A DNA stretch of 64,000 bases. It comes from Scylla paramamosain. Lineage: Eukaryota > Arthropoda > Malacostraca > Decapoda > Portunidae. Below are positions 27,364 to 40,310 of the stretch, in pieces. Within the stretch, counting starts at the first letter, position 1. Every line of letters begins with the position of its first letter. The notes under the pieces are model-generated. The model saw only the letters and a list, made by a program, of their open reading frames with translations, was not told the DNA's origin and searched no databases. The position numbers and the translations under genes were made by a program. The stretch spans positions 33,355,193 to 33,419,192 of the forward strand of contig NC_087151.1 of NCBI RefSeq assembly GCF_035594125.1. The letters are read 5' to 3'.

Positions 27364-28194
27364 CTAAAAGAGCAGTATGAGTGGAACCACCCCAGGACAT
27401 GTGAAACATACTCCATACATGGACGGATAAGGCCCTTGTACAGAGTTAGCAGCTTGGGGGTGAGAAAAATGGCGTAGACGTCTCAGAACACCTAACTTCA
27501 TAGAAGCTGTTTTAGCTAGAGATGAGATGTGAAATGTCCAGTTTAGATTATAAGAAAAGGACAGACCGAAGATGTTCAGTCTAGAAGAGGGGGCCAGTTG
27601 AGTGTCAATGAAGAAGAGAGGATAGTTGTCTGGAAGATTGTGTCGAGTTGATAGATGGAGGAATTGAGTTTTTGAGGTATTGAACAATACCAAATTTGTT
27701 CTGCCCCAATCAGAAATTTTAGAGAGATCAGAAATCAGGCGTTCTGTGGCTTCCCTGCGTAAACTGTTTACTTCCTGAAGGGTTGGACGTCTGTGAAAAG
27801 ACGTGGAAAAGTGCAGGGTAGTATCATCACCGTAGGAGTGGATAGGGCAAGAAGTTTGGTTTAGAAGATTATTGATGAATAATAGGAAGAGAGTGGATGA
27901 CAGGACAAAACCCTGAGGAACACCACTGTTAATAGATTTAGAAGAAGAACAGTGACCGTCTACCACAGCAGCGATAGAACGGTCAGAAAGGAAACTTGAG
28001 ATGAAGTTACAGAAAGAAGGAGAGAAGCCATAGGAGGATAGTATGGATATCAAAGCTTTGTGCCAGACTGCATCAAAAGCTTTTGATATATCCAAGGCAA
28101 CAGCAAAAAGTTTCACCAAAATTCCTAAAAGGGAATGACCAAGACTCAGTAAGGAAAGCCAGATCACCAGTAGAGTGGCCTTGACGGAACCCAT
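27364..28194 (-). pseudogene. LINE reverse transcriptase, catalytic core and thumb
   Basis: Contains FAVALDISKAFDAVWH (motif A with its catalytic Asp), NSGVPQGFVLSSTLFLLF (motif B), SYGDDTTLHFS (motif C, with A changed to G but both catalytic Asp kept), then SDLSKISDWGRTNLVLFNTS and LNIFGLSFSYNLNWTFHISS, the thumb region. After LGVLRRLRHFSHPQ the frame breaks. The core motifs are well preserved in this copy even though the protein is interrupted on both sides. Confidence 0.92.
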
Positions 28195-28315
28195 ACTGGC
28201 GATCAGATAGAAGATTGTGAAGTGATAGATTTTTAAGAATCTTCTTAAAAACTTTAGATAGGCAGGAAATTAAAGCAATAGGACGGTAGTCTGAGGGATT
28301 AGGACGGTTAGGCAA
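28073..28315 (-). pseudogene. LINE reverse transcriptase, motif 1-2 piece
   Basis: In a different frame from the pieces on either side: NPSDYRPIALISCLSKVFKK (RT motif 1, with the usual NYRPI written DYRPI), then LLSDRQYGFRQGHSTGDLAF (motif 2, QYGFRxGxST). It ends in FRNFGETF, after which the reading continues in the frame of the next piece, so a frameshift lies near 28095-28115. Confidence 0.88.
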
Positions 28316-28734
28316 GGTGCAAGCACGGAGGCGCAGTTTCGGAGAACAATAGGAGGGACCCCATCAGGTCTATAAGCCTTCTGAGTGTTTAGGCCAGCGA
28401 GGGCATGGAAAACATCATTGCGTAGAATTTTAATAGGTTGCATGAAGTAGTAAGAGGGTGGAGAGGGAGGAACAAGCCCTGAATCGTCCAAGGTAGAGTT
28501 TTTAGCAAAGGTCTGAGCGAAGAGTTCAGCTTTAAAAATAGATGTGATAGCAGTGGTGCCATCTGGTTGAAATAAAGGAGGGAAAGAAGCTGGTGATGGA
28601 AGAATCAAGTACCTTTTGTGGGCCACCTCTCTATCATGTATAGCACGAAAACAAGCTGTGTTAAACCAAGATTTGGAAGGTTTAGGTCGAGAAAAAGAGT
28701 GAGGAATGTACGCCTCCATGCCAGACACTATCAC
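28270..28734 (-). pseudogene. LINE linker and start of reverse transcriptase
   Basis: Frame reading VSGMEAYIPHSFSRPKPSK, WFNTACFRAIHDREVAHKRY, then a short jump into SFPPLFQPDGT, AELFAQTFAKNSTLDD and NDVFHALAGLNTQKAYRPDG. The last segment matches the RT-0 region (normally LNxxKAxGPDG) with G changed to R. The abrupt join between the RYLILPS stretch and ASFPPLF suggests an internal deletion of a linker segment. The frame then leaves the family near CASVLAP and reads noise. Confidence 0.85.
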
Positions 28735-28827
28735 CTCTGTTATACGCTCCGCACACAGAGATGGGTCTCTGTCACGGAAGCAGTAGTCATTCCAAGAAAA
28801 ATCAGCAAAATATCTCCTCAGGTGCCC

Positions 28828-29166
28828 CTAACTAGCAGAGGCAAAACGCCAGAGGCACCTCCGCTTAGGGGGATCCTGAGGAGGGACTGGAGCGATAGGA
28901 CAAGGTAGAGATATAAGAATGTAATCGGAGGAGCCCAACGGAGAAGAGAGGGTAACAGAATAAGCGGAAGGATTAGAGGTTAGGAATAGGTCAAGAATAT
29001 TGGGCGTATCTCCAAGAGTGTCAGGAATACGAGTAGGGTGTTGCACCAATTGCTCTAATTCACCAGGAGGGTCAGTGAAAGGAGAGGAAACCCAAAGCTG
29101 ATGGTGAACATTGAAATCTTCAAGAATGAAGTTTTCCAATCTCTGTAAATTAGTGCCTACTTTCAA
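28828..29166 (-). pseudogene. LINE endonuclease domain, C-terminal part
   Basis: This is the end of the AP-like endonuclease that nicks the target for target-primed reverse transcription. Visible motifs are [10 protein letters not shown], where the family's usual GDFN has lost its glycine, then [22 protein letters not shown], and SSDYILIS, where the normally catalytic SDH is SDY. Loss of that histidine alone would be expected to destroy nicking. The piece ends with CLWRFASAS at a stop near 28828. The upstream half of the domain is absent; the true 5' truncation lies somewhere between about 29115 and 29166. Confidence 0.88.
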
Positions 29167-30407
29167 GTCCTGTATATGTCACCGTTAATTATTTAGCCAC
29201 TTTTGAGGCGCATTTCATTGTATACCAGGATTTGGTTACACACACAATTCCACTGGCATAACATCAAAAAGGAAAAAAGCATGTGCCATTAAAATGCTAT
29301 TTTCATCGTTAGCAAGTCAACAATTCTGCTTTAAAATTTAACTACGTTTCAGATGCAAGCTTGATATGAGTGGAATTTAAACAAGCAGAGCAGCAGGGGT
29401 GAGGGGAACTGTTGTAGTAAGAATGAAAATACTACACATACATGGATGAGGTAACTTTGGTGCACATGACAACGATTATTCTATTCAGAAGGAAGCAAGA
29501 CGTCGAAAGTAGTATTTTTTTTTTCTTTTTGTGCCATGGTGACTGGCCAAAATAAAAATCAATAAAATGAAATCAATACAGATGGAGAAAGGATTGGAAA
29601 TACGCCTGGACATCATCCCGCTCTTAGAAACATAGTGGAGCAACTGAAAGAAGGGACTAGTTTAGTCGATGATCTCGATAGATTTACAATCCTGCGTCTG
29701 TTTTCTGCCCAAGACAATAAAGCAATACCAGCACATAAGTTGCAGTAATACTGTAGAGAAAGAAACGACATCAAAACAAAAGAAGCGTTGACCAGCAGAT
29801 TTCAGTGTCCGAGAATAGACTCTTACTCGCGACACGAGGTAAGTAAATACACCGGTGAATAAAGCAGGCGAAGGTAGAGTGGTTGTTACGCCCAGCCAGG
29901 GATCATGGGTGACACTGTAATTCAGTTAGCATCAAGGCTCTCAAAGTAGCCGCCCTTCACTGACGCTAAAAGTTTCGCGCCGCCTCGTGTCTGCGGGGGT
30001 GTTTCCGAGTGCCGTGCAAGTTGGAAATTAATGTAACAGCGTCACTTCCTAATTTTTCATCGCTCCTTAATTCACTTGACGTCGCTCGCCAGCCTTGTAT
30101 ATAAATGTTTGCAGCTTTTTATGGCGCATTAATTGACATAGGAGTTTGTCATGCTTCCTCGCTTTTTATAAAGATGATTTCGGAACCAACTAGCTCTACA
30201 TTAAATTGTGTACCTGTGCGTTTTGTGTTACTGAATTCATACATGTTATTTCCTCTCATGAACTGAGTTTTTTTTTTTCTTTTTTTTTCGCATCAATACG
30301 TACCAATGTATCCTGAAGTAAACGTGGCCCGAAGTTTACCAAGTCATCCAGTATTTACTCTTATTTATTTATTTATTTATTACTAGTTTATATATATATT
30401 ATTTTTA
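29167..30407. other. Low-copy island, candidate non-coding element near 29990-30150
   Basis: About 1.2 kb between the LINE and the mariner. No gene seen. 29940-30150 is complex, with TATATAAATG near 30098, TTTTTATGGCGCATTAATTG near 30115 (AT-rich homeodomain-type words), and CGTCGCTCGCC. It could be a regulatory stretch, but nothing here proves it. Confidence 0.4.
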
Positions 30408-30425
30408 TATATATATATATATATA

Positions 30426-30457
30426 CGAGGTGTGTCATTAAAGTTCCAGGACTGGTG
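30426..30457. repeat. Mariner left terminal inverted repeat
   Basis: 32 bp, starts CGAGGTGTGTCA, identical in reverse complement to 31707-31738. Contains the expected transposase binding site. Confidence 0.97.
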
Positions 30458-30589
30458 TCCTAAAAGATGAATTTCAAACCCAAGCCACAAACCACCATAT
30501 TTCCCCTTCAAAGTAATCCTTCTGGAGTATACAACTGCGCTCCCAACCCTCTACAGTCACTAATCTTTTTCTTACGTGCTTTTAAAATC

Positions 30590-31672
30590 ATGTCCTCTGT
30601 TGCAGGTCGTTTAACAATGAGCGCTGAACAGCGAACAAACTTGAAGTTTTTGGTGCAGTTGGGGAAAACGCCGTCAGAAGCACTGGGTATGCTGCAAAAA
30701 GTGTACGGGGATGAGACAATGTCACGCTCACGTGTTTTTGAGTGGTGCAAGAGGTTCAAAGAGGGCCGGGAGGACGTGGAAGATGACCCCAGGAGTGGAA
30801 GACCCTCAACGAGCAGGAATGAGGCCAATGTTGAGCGTGTCAAGCAGATGGTGCGTGACGATCGTCGGTTGACTGTTCGAAAGATCGCAGATGAGCTTGG
30901 CATGAACCACAACAGCGTGTGGAAGATTATCACTGAAGATCTGGGCATGCGGAAAGTCTGTGCGAAGATGGTGCCGAGACTCCTGAACGATGACCAGAAG
31001 GGACGACGCATGCAGGTGTGTCAGGACATCCTCGAGCGTCTGGAAACTGAACCAGACTTGCTCAGGAGAGTCATCACCGGCGATGAGTCCTGGGTATTTG
31101 AGTACGACCCGGAGACCAAACGCCAGAGCCTTCAATGGAAGAGTCCGGCGTCGCCACGGCCGAAGAAAGCAAGGCAGTCCAGGTCCAGCTTCAAGGTCAT
31201 GTTGATCGCTTTCTTCGATGTGAGGGGCATCGTCCACTGCGAGTTCTTGCCACAGGGCCAGACAGTCAACCAACATGTGTACAAAGAAGTACTGCGGCGT
31301 CTGCTTCGTGCAGTGCGCGAGAAGAGGCGGGAGTTGTGGCAGGGCAACTCGTGGCTGCTTCACCACGACAATGCGCCTGCTCACAATGCCCTGAGCATCA
31401 GAGAGTTCTTGGCCAAGAAGAACATCGCCGTGCTGGAGCAACCGCCCTACTCACCTGACCTCGCTCCGTGCGACTTCTTCCTCTTCCCCAAGCTCAAGGA
31501 GGTCATGAAGGGGACCCGTTTTGATGATGCGGACGACATCAAAAAGGCCGTGACGACGGAGCTGAGGAGCATCCCGCAAGAATCCTTCCAGCAGTGCATG
31601 CAAGCCTGGCAGAGAAGGATGGACAAGTGCATGCGGTGCCAGGGGAATTACTTCGAAGGAGATAACCTATAG
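30590..31672 (+). CDS. Mariner transposase, apparently full length
   Basis: The enzyme cuts the mariner out and pastes it at a TA, acting in the nucleus as a dimer bound to the inverted repeats (family knowledge). From the chosen start it is 360 residues, near the usual 340-360. It has an N-terminal helix-turn-helix (about residues 10-60), a GRPSTSR linker, a second helix-turn-helix (about 82-120), then MVPRLL in place of the WVPHxL clamp motif. The catalytic triad is visible: D in ITGDESW (165), D in LHHDNAPAH (260) and D in YSPDLAPCD (295), with 34 residues between the last two, so DD34D. The C-terminus is GNYFEGDNL. The frame is open further upstream to an ATG at 30467, but that extension (41 residues) has no family-like content and starts only 9 bp from the inverted repeat. 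ATG 30617 (351 residues) is an alternative start. No stop or frameshift is present. The gene is GC-richer than its flanks. Confidence 0.93.
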   Translation: MSSVAGRLTMSAEQRTNLKFLVQLGKTPSEALGMLQKVYGDETMSRSRVFEWCKRFKEGREDVEDDPRSGRPSTSRNEANVERVKQMVRDDRRLTVRKIADELGMNHNSVWKIITEDLGMRKVCAKMVPRLLNDDQKGRRMQVCQDILERLETEPDLLRRVITGDESWVFEYDPETKRQSLQWKSPASPRPKKARQSRSSFKVMLIAFFDVRGIVHCEFLPQGQTVNQHVYKEVLRRLLRAVREKRRELWQGNSWLLHHDNAPAHNALSIREFLAKKNIAVLEQPPYSPDLAPCDFFLFPKLKEVMKGTRFDDADDIKKAVTTELRSIPQESFQQCMQAWQRRMDKCMRCQGNYFEGDNL

Positions 31673-31706
31673 TTTGTAGCCTGGATGTGAAATAAAACTT
31701 GTGTGG

Positions 31707-31984
<278 letters not shown>

Positions 31985-31987
<3 letters not shown>

Positions 31988-32115
31988 GGGGTGATTCTGG
32001 CCAAAGGCAACAACACGGGAGGGAAGAAAAAGAGCCCCACTGAAGATGCCAGTCCCAAAAGAGAGTCGTCCACAAAGAATATCCAAAATCACGAGAATTG
32101 TTTTGAAATCATTCA
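31985..32115 (-). mobile_element. LINE 3' end fragment, diverged
   Basis: TCTGGCCAAAGGCAACAA, then AGCCCCACTGAAGATGCCAG and AAAAGAGAGTCGTCC, follow the order of the LINE 3' UTR at 26915-26990 (GGCCAAGGGCAACAA, CCCACTGAGATGCCGGTCC, AGGGTCCGAAGTGG). Same orientation. Where the poly-A tail should be, there is a (GA)n array. The far boundary is uncertain. Confidence 0.65.
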
Positions 32116-32829
32116 TCTGCTGGCCATGAAATGCTACACCTCTGCATCATGAGTCGTGGCGCACTATATTAAGTACATCGTAGGAAACAACACAGCTTAG
32201 GACGATCATTACATAACACTAAAACAACAAAAACTGGAGGCATAGGAACCCTAAGCAATAATAAAAGATCTCTTAATTTAAACAAAAGCACTGATGTCCG
32301 TTCGTCCATATCAGCAATCAGCCTGCACAGCGGTAATACGGAAGCTAGACTGTTGTATTTCACCCTGACAGAATTCATAGGTAGTGTTATTAGTGCTTTG
32401 TGTCAATTGGCAAAGATTCACCAGCATTCAGGCCAATAACACTATATTACCAGTGCGTGAAAAACTGAAATAAAGAAGCAATAGTGAACAACACAACGTA
32501 GGCATCCCTGGAGCCTCCTTTTGTTATGGAGAACAATTCAGCGCGAGTATTAATCACTTTGGATTTTTTTTGTATTAAGGGAGCGAGATTTACGAGGTAC
32601 ATAGGAGCGGAGAGCCTGTTGATGTAACTAGATGATAATACTTCACCGTCACTGTGGCTAGGGTTCGTGTTGCGTAAATCTGACCAGTGCTGTTCGTTGT
32701 TATATATTTCAGTTTGGTCAATCACATCCACTAGTGTTTATGTCTGATTCGCATTTTGTTTGTTTATTTGTTTATTCGTTTGTTTATTTATTCGTTATTC
32801 GTGTTATTAATGTTATTATTACTTCATTA

Positions 32830-32835
<6 letters not shown>
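32116..32835. other. Low-copy sequence, no gene seen
   Basis: About 720 bp of mixed sequence without recognisable domains; a (TTTG/TTTA)-like stretch lies at 32756-32790. Confidence 0.5.
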
Positions 32836-32887
<52 letters not shown>

Positions 32888-33008
32888 CAGCGTTTTTTTT
32901 TATTTTTCTTCTAATCTTTAGAACAACACCTATTATTATTATTACTACTACTGCTACTAATACCACTACTACTACTATTACTACTACTACTACTACTGTT
33001 ACTACTGT

Positions 33009-33064
<56 letters not shown>

Positions 33065-33192
33065 TTGCTGGTGCTGCTACTATAATTACTATCGCCATCC
33101 TCATTCTTACTACTACCACCACCATCACTGCTACGTATGTAACACAAACTCCAGCACTTCTGCCATAATAATGAATACTCCGATTACAAACT

Positions 33193-33272
<80 letters not shown>
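32836..33272. repeat. (ATT)n, (ACT)n and (CA)n arrays in series
   Basis: (ATT)n 32836-32888, then (ACT)n with GTT/GCT variants 32942-33065, then (CA)n 33193-33272, with 50-130 bp of other sequence between them. Confidence 0.95.
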
Positions 33273-33275
<3 letters not shown>

Positions 33276-34250
33276 TGCCTTTTGTTCAGTGATCCAGTCG
33301 GCATTATACTGTACCGTAAATAACGTAATACATACGTCACTAGTGAATAAAAAATGTATCAGTAACAATTTACGTACCACAGTGAATAAACTATAAAGGC
33401 TACAAATACATGAGCATGTTTCTTAATGCTTAACAAAACTAGAAAAGTACCTATTTTTATTTCTGAGGGTGAAATAATGAATAACTGCAGCTCCATAATG
33501 GTCATTGCAGTATCATTATTCATTGGTCTGCTCACCTTCACGTAAGAAATATAACTTAATAATTTGCTGTAGTTTAGGTGTATTTTTACAAATCCAATCA
33601 CTCAAAATGTGCAAGACGCGTCAGGTGTGTAATAACAGGTAACGATTCCCGCCTAATTACTTCATCTGATGGTGATGATGTATCTCGTCTTGCCTGCTTG
33701 CTGCGTGGTGTGATGCTCTGATTGAGATGAGGTATGGTGTTCAGTGGGTTGTTCTTGTTGTTGCTATTGGCGAGGCGGTGGTGGTGGTGGTGTTCATGAT
33801 CATTGTCATCATCGTCATCATCATCATCATTAGCATTTATTTTTTGTTTAGTTAGTTTCTCATTCATCATATAATAGTTATTTGTTTGAAGTCATACATG
33901 ATGAAGTCATACATGATGATCAGTTATTAATTGTCAAGAAAGCAATTTGTGTAAGTATATCTGTTTGCAAGTGTTTTCCCTCTTCAAACTTCTCTCGAAA
34001 ACCTTCACGTTGTCAGCCACTCCACCCCTCACTCCAAAATGTTGTATTCATGCACTTACTAGTTTGAGGCCAAGGTCATAAAGTCATGTCACGTCACTGG
34101 GTGTAGCTTGCAGTGTAACTAATTCTGAAATGTTTTGGCAAGACAAGGAAACACAGCAGCAGCCAAGGAGTGAGTTTTGTAATTTTCAGTGATATTCTAA
34201 CTACTGTGATGGAAAGGTTAATTCAGTGCCCTTTACATTTTTTTTTTTTT

Positions 34251-34251
<1 letters not shown>
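33273..34251. other. Low-copy sequence with small repeats
   Basis: No gene seen. It contains (GGT)n at 33774-33792, (ATC)n on the same strand at 33805-33832, and a 15 bp direct duplication GAAGTCATACATGAT at 33889 and 33904. Confidence 0.5.

Positions 34252-34321
<70 letters not shown>
34252..34321. repeat. (CA)n microsatellite
   Basis: About 34 CA units after a T-run. Confidence 0.97.
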
Positions 34322-34499
34322 ATTCGTCTGGCCGCCACACTTGGCCGATCTTACGATACGCCCACACGGAGTCGTCGCCGGCACGCAGGTGGTGTGGCCC
34401 GCCATTAAGCCCTTTGTGCGCCGAGTGAGTCACAAGGAAGGCGACACGTTATTTATGCCTTCACGTGAGAGCCCGGCGTCGTGCGGCCCGTACCCAGTG

Positions 34500-34880
34500 G
34501 CGCCTCACAGGTGTTCTGTCATGCAAGTTCTTTGCTTTTCATAATTATGTGAACTACCACACGTGTTATGCCTTACTGGTGAACTCACACAGGTGTCCTG
34601 CATTATAAATATACCATTACACGGATGGTCTGAAACAATAAAGTACTACACAGGTGTTCTGCCGCACAGGTTAACTACCAAACAAGAATTCTGCCTTTTC
34701 GATAAACCATCAGTGTTCTGTCACACTAAAATACTTCTTCTACTACACTTCCTGATTACCACTCAAATGTTCTGTCACACAAGCGGACTATTACACAGGT
34801 GTTCTGCTCACAGGTGAATTATTCCTCAGGTGTTCTGCCTCACAAGTGAACTGCCTTACAGGTGTTCTGCCTCACAGGTG
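34500..34880 (+). repeat. Degenerate minisatellite, ~30-33 bp unit
   Basis: The word CAGGTGTTCTG or a close variant recurs at about 34508, 34591, 34651, 34711, 34764, 34794, 34827 and 34859, with CACAGGTGAACTACC-like filler. Spacing is 30-33 bp or a multiple. Units on the right are the most alike, so decay or age increases leftward. About 11 units. Confidence 0.85.
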
Positions 34881-35114
34881 CTCGTACCGCTGCCACGATG
34901 CCTATCTGATTGATTCCTGCTCCACTTCAGGAGTAATAATGTGCCTTGCGTCGCCTTCGTAGCCTTAGATCATTACAGAAAATAATTAACTGGTGTGTGT
35001 TCAGTTCCAATTTGGCGTGTGTGGTGAGAGCGTCAACTCGGGAGTCTTCAAACATGACCGACAAATTATGTTTAAACAAAACCTTATTAGCTATATTTGT
35101 GTCCGTTTTTCATG

Positions 35115-35117
<3 letters not shown>

Positions 35118-35179
<62 letters not shown>

Positions 35180-35269
35180 GCGTGCCTATGTGCATGTGCT
35201 TACTCATATGGTTGTTGTTTGTGTTTTGGGAGGAGTGTTGTATGTGTTTGTATGTGAGGGGGAGGTTGT

Positions 35270-35314
<45 letters not shown>
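35118..35314. repeat. Two (GT)n arrays
   Basis: (GT)n at 35118-35175 and again at 35271-35314, separated by G/T-rich sequence that looks like decayed GT repeat. Confidence 0.96.
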
Positions 35315-35315
<1 letters not shown>

Positions 35316-35500
35316 CGTGCATGAGTGCGTGTGGCGCGCGCGCCTGTTCGTGTGTACGTCTGTGTCACTGGCCAGGTGAACACGGAGGTATTGATTGGGC
35401 AGTGAGGGGCCGCTCACCTGTGGCGCCCCCTCACTGCCTCTCCTCGCTCCCCCCTCTGCTTCACCCCATGCCTCCCTCTTACTAAAGTTGTTCTTTGTCA

Positions 35501-35623
<123 letters not shown>

Positions 35624-35862
35624 AAACCAACCTTGACTCTTTCATTGTAAGTACACAAGGGCATTCTACTTTTACTCCGTCGACCTGTCCTGGGTAAGAT
35701 CGGGAATCCTCTCAGCCTCTCGAGTAAAGAAGAGTTGCGAGTTGATTTTGCACGTCTTCATGGCAATGGGACGAAGCCTGTTTAAAATCTCTATTAGATT
35801 ACTTAATCCAATTTACATACTGCTGCATCGAACCGTTTCCTTGCCGGCTATCGCGCACTAGT

Positions 35863-36110
<248 letters not shown>

Positions 36111-36451
36111 GGTGGTGGTGGTGGTGATGGTGAAGGGATCAGACGCAGGGAGCTTTTGGTAGACGTATTTTCATTTAGGGTTCTCCCCAGTCACGTTCTC
36201 TGAGTCTGTAGGGACCTGGGTGTAGGGAAGGGCAAGGGTAAGATTGAGAAGGGGAGGTGAGGGACGGGGTTGATGGGGAAGGCCGAGAAGGAAGGTTGAG
36301 AGGGAAAGGTTAAGTAAGAGAAGGTTGATCTGCTGCTGGTGTAACATGCAAGGCCGAATCTGTTATGTCTCTTCTGGTGTATCGTGCGATGTCAATATCA
36401 GGAATGTGTATCTTCTTTCTCGTGTTTTCGTTCTGGCTCCTCTGCCTGTCT

Positions 36452-36453
<2 letters not shown>

Positions 36454-36507
<54 letters not shown>
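36454..36507. repeat. (GT)n microsatellite
   Basis: About 27 GT units. 36108-36453 before it is G-rich low-copy sequence with no gene seen. Confidence 0.97.
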
Positions 36508-36510
<3 letters not shown>

Positions 36511-36593
36511 CTTTCGTTTTTTCGCTCTCTTTCAACTGTTGCTTTCTTTTGGAGTTATTTTTCTTTCATTTGTTCGTTCATTCATTCATTCAT

Positions 36594-36596
<3 letters not shown>

Positions 36597-36682
<86 letters not shown>
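36597..36682. repeat. (CT)n microsatellite
   Basis: About 43 CT units after four ATTC units. Confidence 0.98.
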
Positions 36683-36683
<1 letters not shown>

Positions 36684-36929
36684 AAAACTGCACTCTTGTT
36701 TGAATCTGTTAGAACGAGACATTGATGGCAAGTGAAAATATTCATCTGTCTTTCATTTCTATGAGCTTGTTATTGTTGAATGGACATGCTGGAGTCGAGA
36801 GAAGTGATCCAAAAGAAGTAAGAGGAGTAAAGAGCAACCAATCGTGTCCACTCATTTTAACGCTGTTCACTAATTATCTGTACGAAGAGTTTCATTGCGG
36901 GCATTTTGCAAGATTCGATACTTTCATTA

Positions 36930-37019
36930 CAGTTAAATTCATTGTACATTAACTGATGAAACTACATAATTATTTGCCGTGGCATTTTCATAAGGTGTAA
37001 TTTCTCTCTCTCGTCCACA

Positions 37020-37084
<65 letters not shown>

Positions 37085-37268
37085 TATCTAATGATAGGGG
37101 CACTTTACAGGTTTGTTATTTTTATCAGTTACCTTTATTGCAGGTCGACTGATGAAACTACATAATAATTCACTTTTCTTTATATACTAATAAGGTATAA
37201 AATCTCCATCTCCGCCCACACACAGACACAGACGCACGCACACACACATATTTGATAATGGGGATGAC
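36930..37268 (+). repeat. ~196 bp tandem duplication carrying a (CA)n array
   Basis: CAGTTA, then CTGATGAAACTACATAAT, a T-rich block, TAAGGTRTAA, TCTC, (CA)n, CATAT, and GATARYGGGG occur from 36930 and again from 37126. The (CA)n array is long and pure in copy 1 (37020-37077) but short and interrupted in copy 2 (37217-37248). Confidence 0.85.
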
Positions 37269-37572
37269 AATCGATAGAACAGATTCGCCTGGCTTCGTTA
37301 AGGTCGTCCAGTCCCCAGAACCCTGACTCGTGCAGACCACTACATGCATCATACAAAACCCTGACAGTCCGTAAAATTCCAGGAGGTGACCGAGGGCGAC
37401 TGTTCGTTATACCTTCGCTGTTCGAGACGTGCAGCTCCTGTGCGTGTTTTGGAATGGTATCTGGTGTAACCTTCAATGTTCTTCGGTGTCATTTATTGTG
37501 GATGCTTCGTTAATCTGATTCTGCACTGATTCTTTTTTTTTTTAAGGTATATGCTTTTACACCCATTAAACG

Positions 37573-39202
<1,630 letters not shown>

Positions 39203-39272
<70 letters not shown>
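39203..39272. repeat. (GA)n microsatellite
   Basis: About 35 GA units. Confidence 0.98.
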
Positions 39273-39275
<3 letters not shown>

Positions 39276-39492
39276 CACCGGAAGGTTGTTAATGGAGGGC
39301 GAGGAAGACGCGCATCACCCTGGTTAACACCTGGGCATAATTAGCGTCAAGGTAAGGAAGCTGTAAGTTCCAGCTTCCCGTGAGCCACTGCTGGGACCTC
39401 TGACGCCCTCACACCTTTTTCCTTTTAATATACAGCCTCTCACGACGAGAAAATGGTGGCAGCCTCGCATGAAAGCATTTTACGAAATACCC

Positions 39493-39496
<4 letters not shown>

Positions 39497-39534
<38 letters not shown>

Positions 39535-39561
39535 CTATCTGTCTGTTTATCTATCTATCTG

Positions 39562-39611
<50 letters not shown>
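39497..39611. repeat. (GT)n-(ATCT/GTCT)n-(GT)n array
   Basis: (GT)n 39497-39531, a tetranucleotide ATCT/GTCT stretch 39532-39564, then (GT)n 39567-39611. Confidence 0.96.
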
Positions 39612-39613
<2 letters not shown>

Positions 39614-39983
39614 CTATTGCAGGACGAATTTCCAAGTAGCATCACACAGGCAGGAGTTCTTATCGGTTTTTACAGGTGACTCATTGCTGGGCACATGACG
39701 TATTAATATGCATGAATTTGGGGGACGCTTGAAATATATATCTGGCTTCACGTGGCATTATCGTGGTGGTGATCATGAAATATTATTATAACCCGAAGTG
39801 GATTTATGGCTTGGCTGGCAAAACACGCATTACCTTCCCCGCAGAGAGTCCCAGTTGAGTCGTGCAGTCTCCCTTCAGGTTTCCTCATATATAACAAGGT
39901 CCAGTGCATGAAGCGGTCGCCATCAGTCATTGCCATCCATCACATGCTTCACTTCCTGTTGCTTCAGTGACCAAATGTGCATT

Positions 39984-40310
39984 GTTTTATTGTTAGCAGT
40001 GGAGCGATTTGAATTACTCAATACATGTGGACGCCAATTATATAAATTATCTTTCATTTAATAGGAGCAAGAAATTATTAACCATGATTTAGATTTAAGT
40101 AAAAGCAATACACATTCTTAACAAATGAACTGAGCAAGATAGTTAATCGTTTACTATTTATTGCTAGCAGTAAAACGATCCAGATTACTCGACACATGTG
40201 GACGCCAATTATTCTTTAACTTAACAGGACTGAGAAATTATTAACCACGTTCATTTACATTTAAGCCAAAAAGCAATAAACATTTTTAACAAGTCAATTG
40301 AGGGAGGTGG
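39984..40310 (+). repeat. ~171 bp tandem duplication
   Basis: TTTATTG-TAGCAGT, AACGAT, ATTACTC, ACATGTGGACGCCAATTAT, GAAATTATTAACCA, TTTAAG, AAAGCAATA and TTTAACAA occur in the same order from 39984 and from 40155. Copies have diverged by point changes and small indels. No coding capacity. Confidence 0.88.

Larger units (their letters stand above)
26880..29166 (-). mobile_element. Jockey-like LINE, 5'-truncated and degenerate
   Basis: A non-LTR retrotransposon in minus orientation. In element order it contains the end of an endonuclease domain, a linker, the reverse transcriptase, a C-terminal tail, about 100 bp of 3' UTR and a poly-A tail (T-run at 26880-26894). The 5' part of the endonuclease and everything upstream are missing, which is the usual outcome of incomplete reverse transcription. 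Coding pieces lie in at least three frames. The linker appears to have lost internal sequence, so this copy cannot make a working polyprotein. The 3' UTR signature recurs at 31985 and 62483. I recognise the family as common in brachyuran crab genomes (recall, not a search). Confidence 0.92.

Noticed and set aside
28618..28908. Plus-strand frame of 96 codons inside the LINE
   Set aside because: Antisense of the LINE coding region, whose motifs read on the minus strand.
30467..30589. Upstream extension of the transposase to ATG 30467
   Set aside because: Adds 41 residues without family-like content and starts 9 bp from the inverted repeat; the length from 30590 or 30617 fits the family better.
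30806..31441. 211-codon minus-strand frame inside the mariner
   Set aside because: Antisense shadow of the transposase; mariners carry one gene and the catalytic motifs are on the plus strand.
34500..34880. CRISPR-like array
   Set aside because: Spacing is irregular, units are degenerate, there are no unique spacers and the context is eukaryotic.
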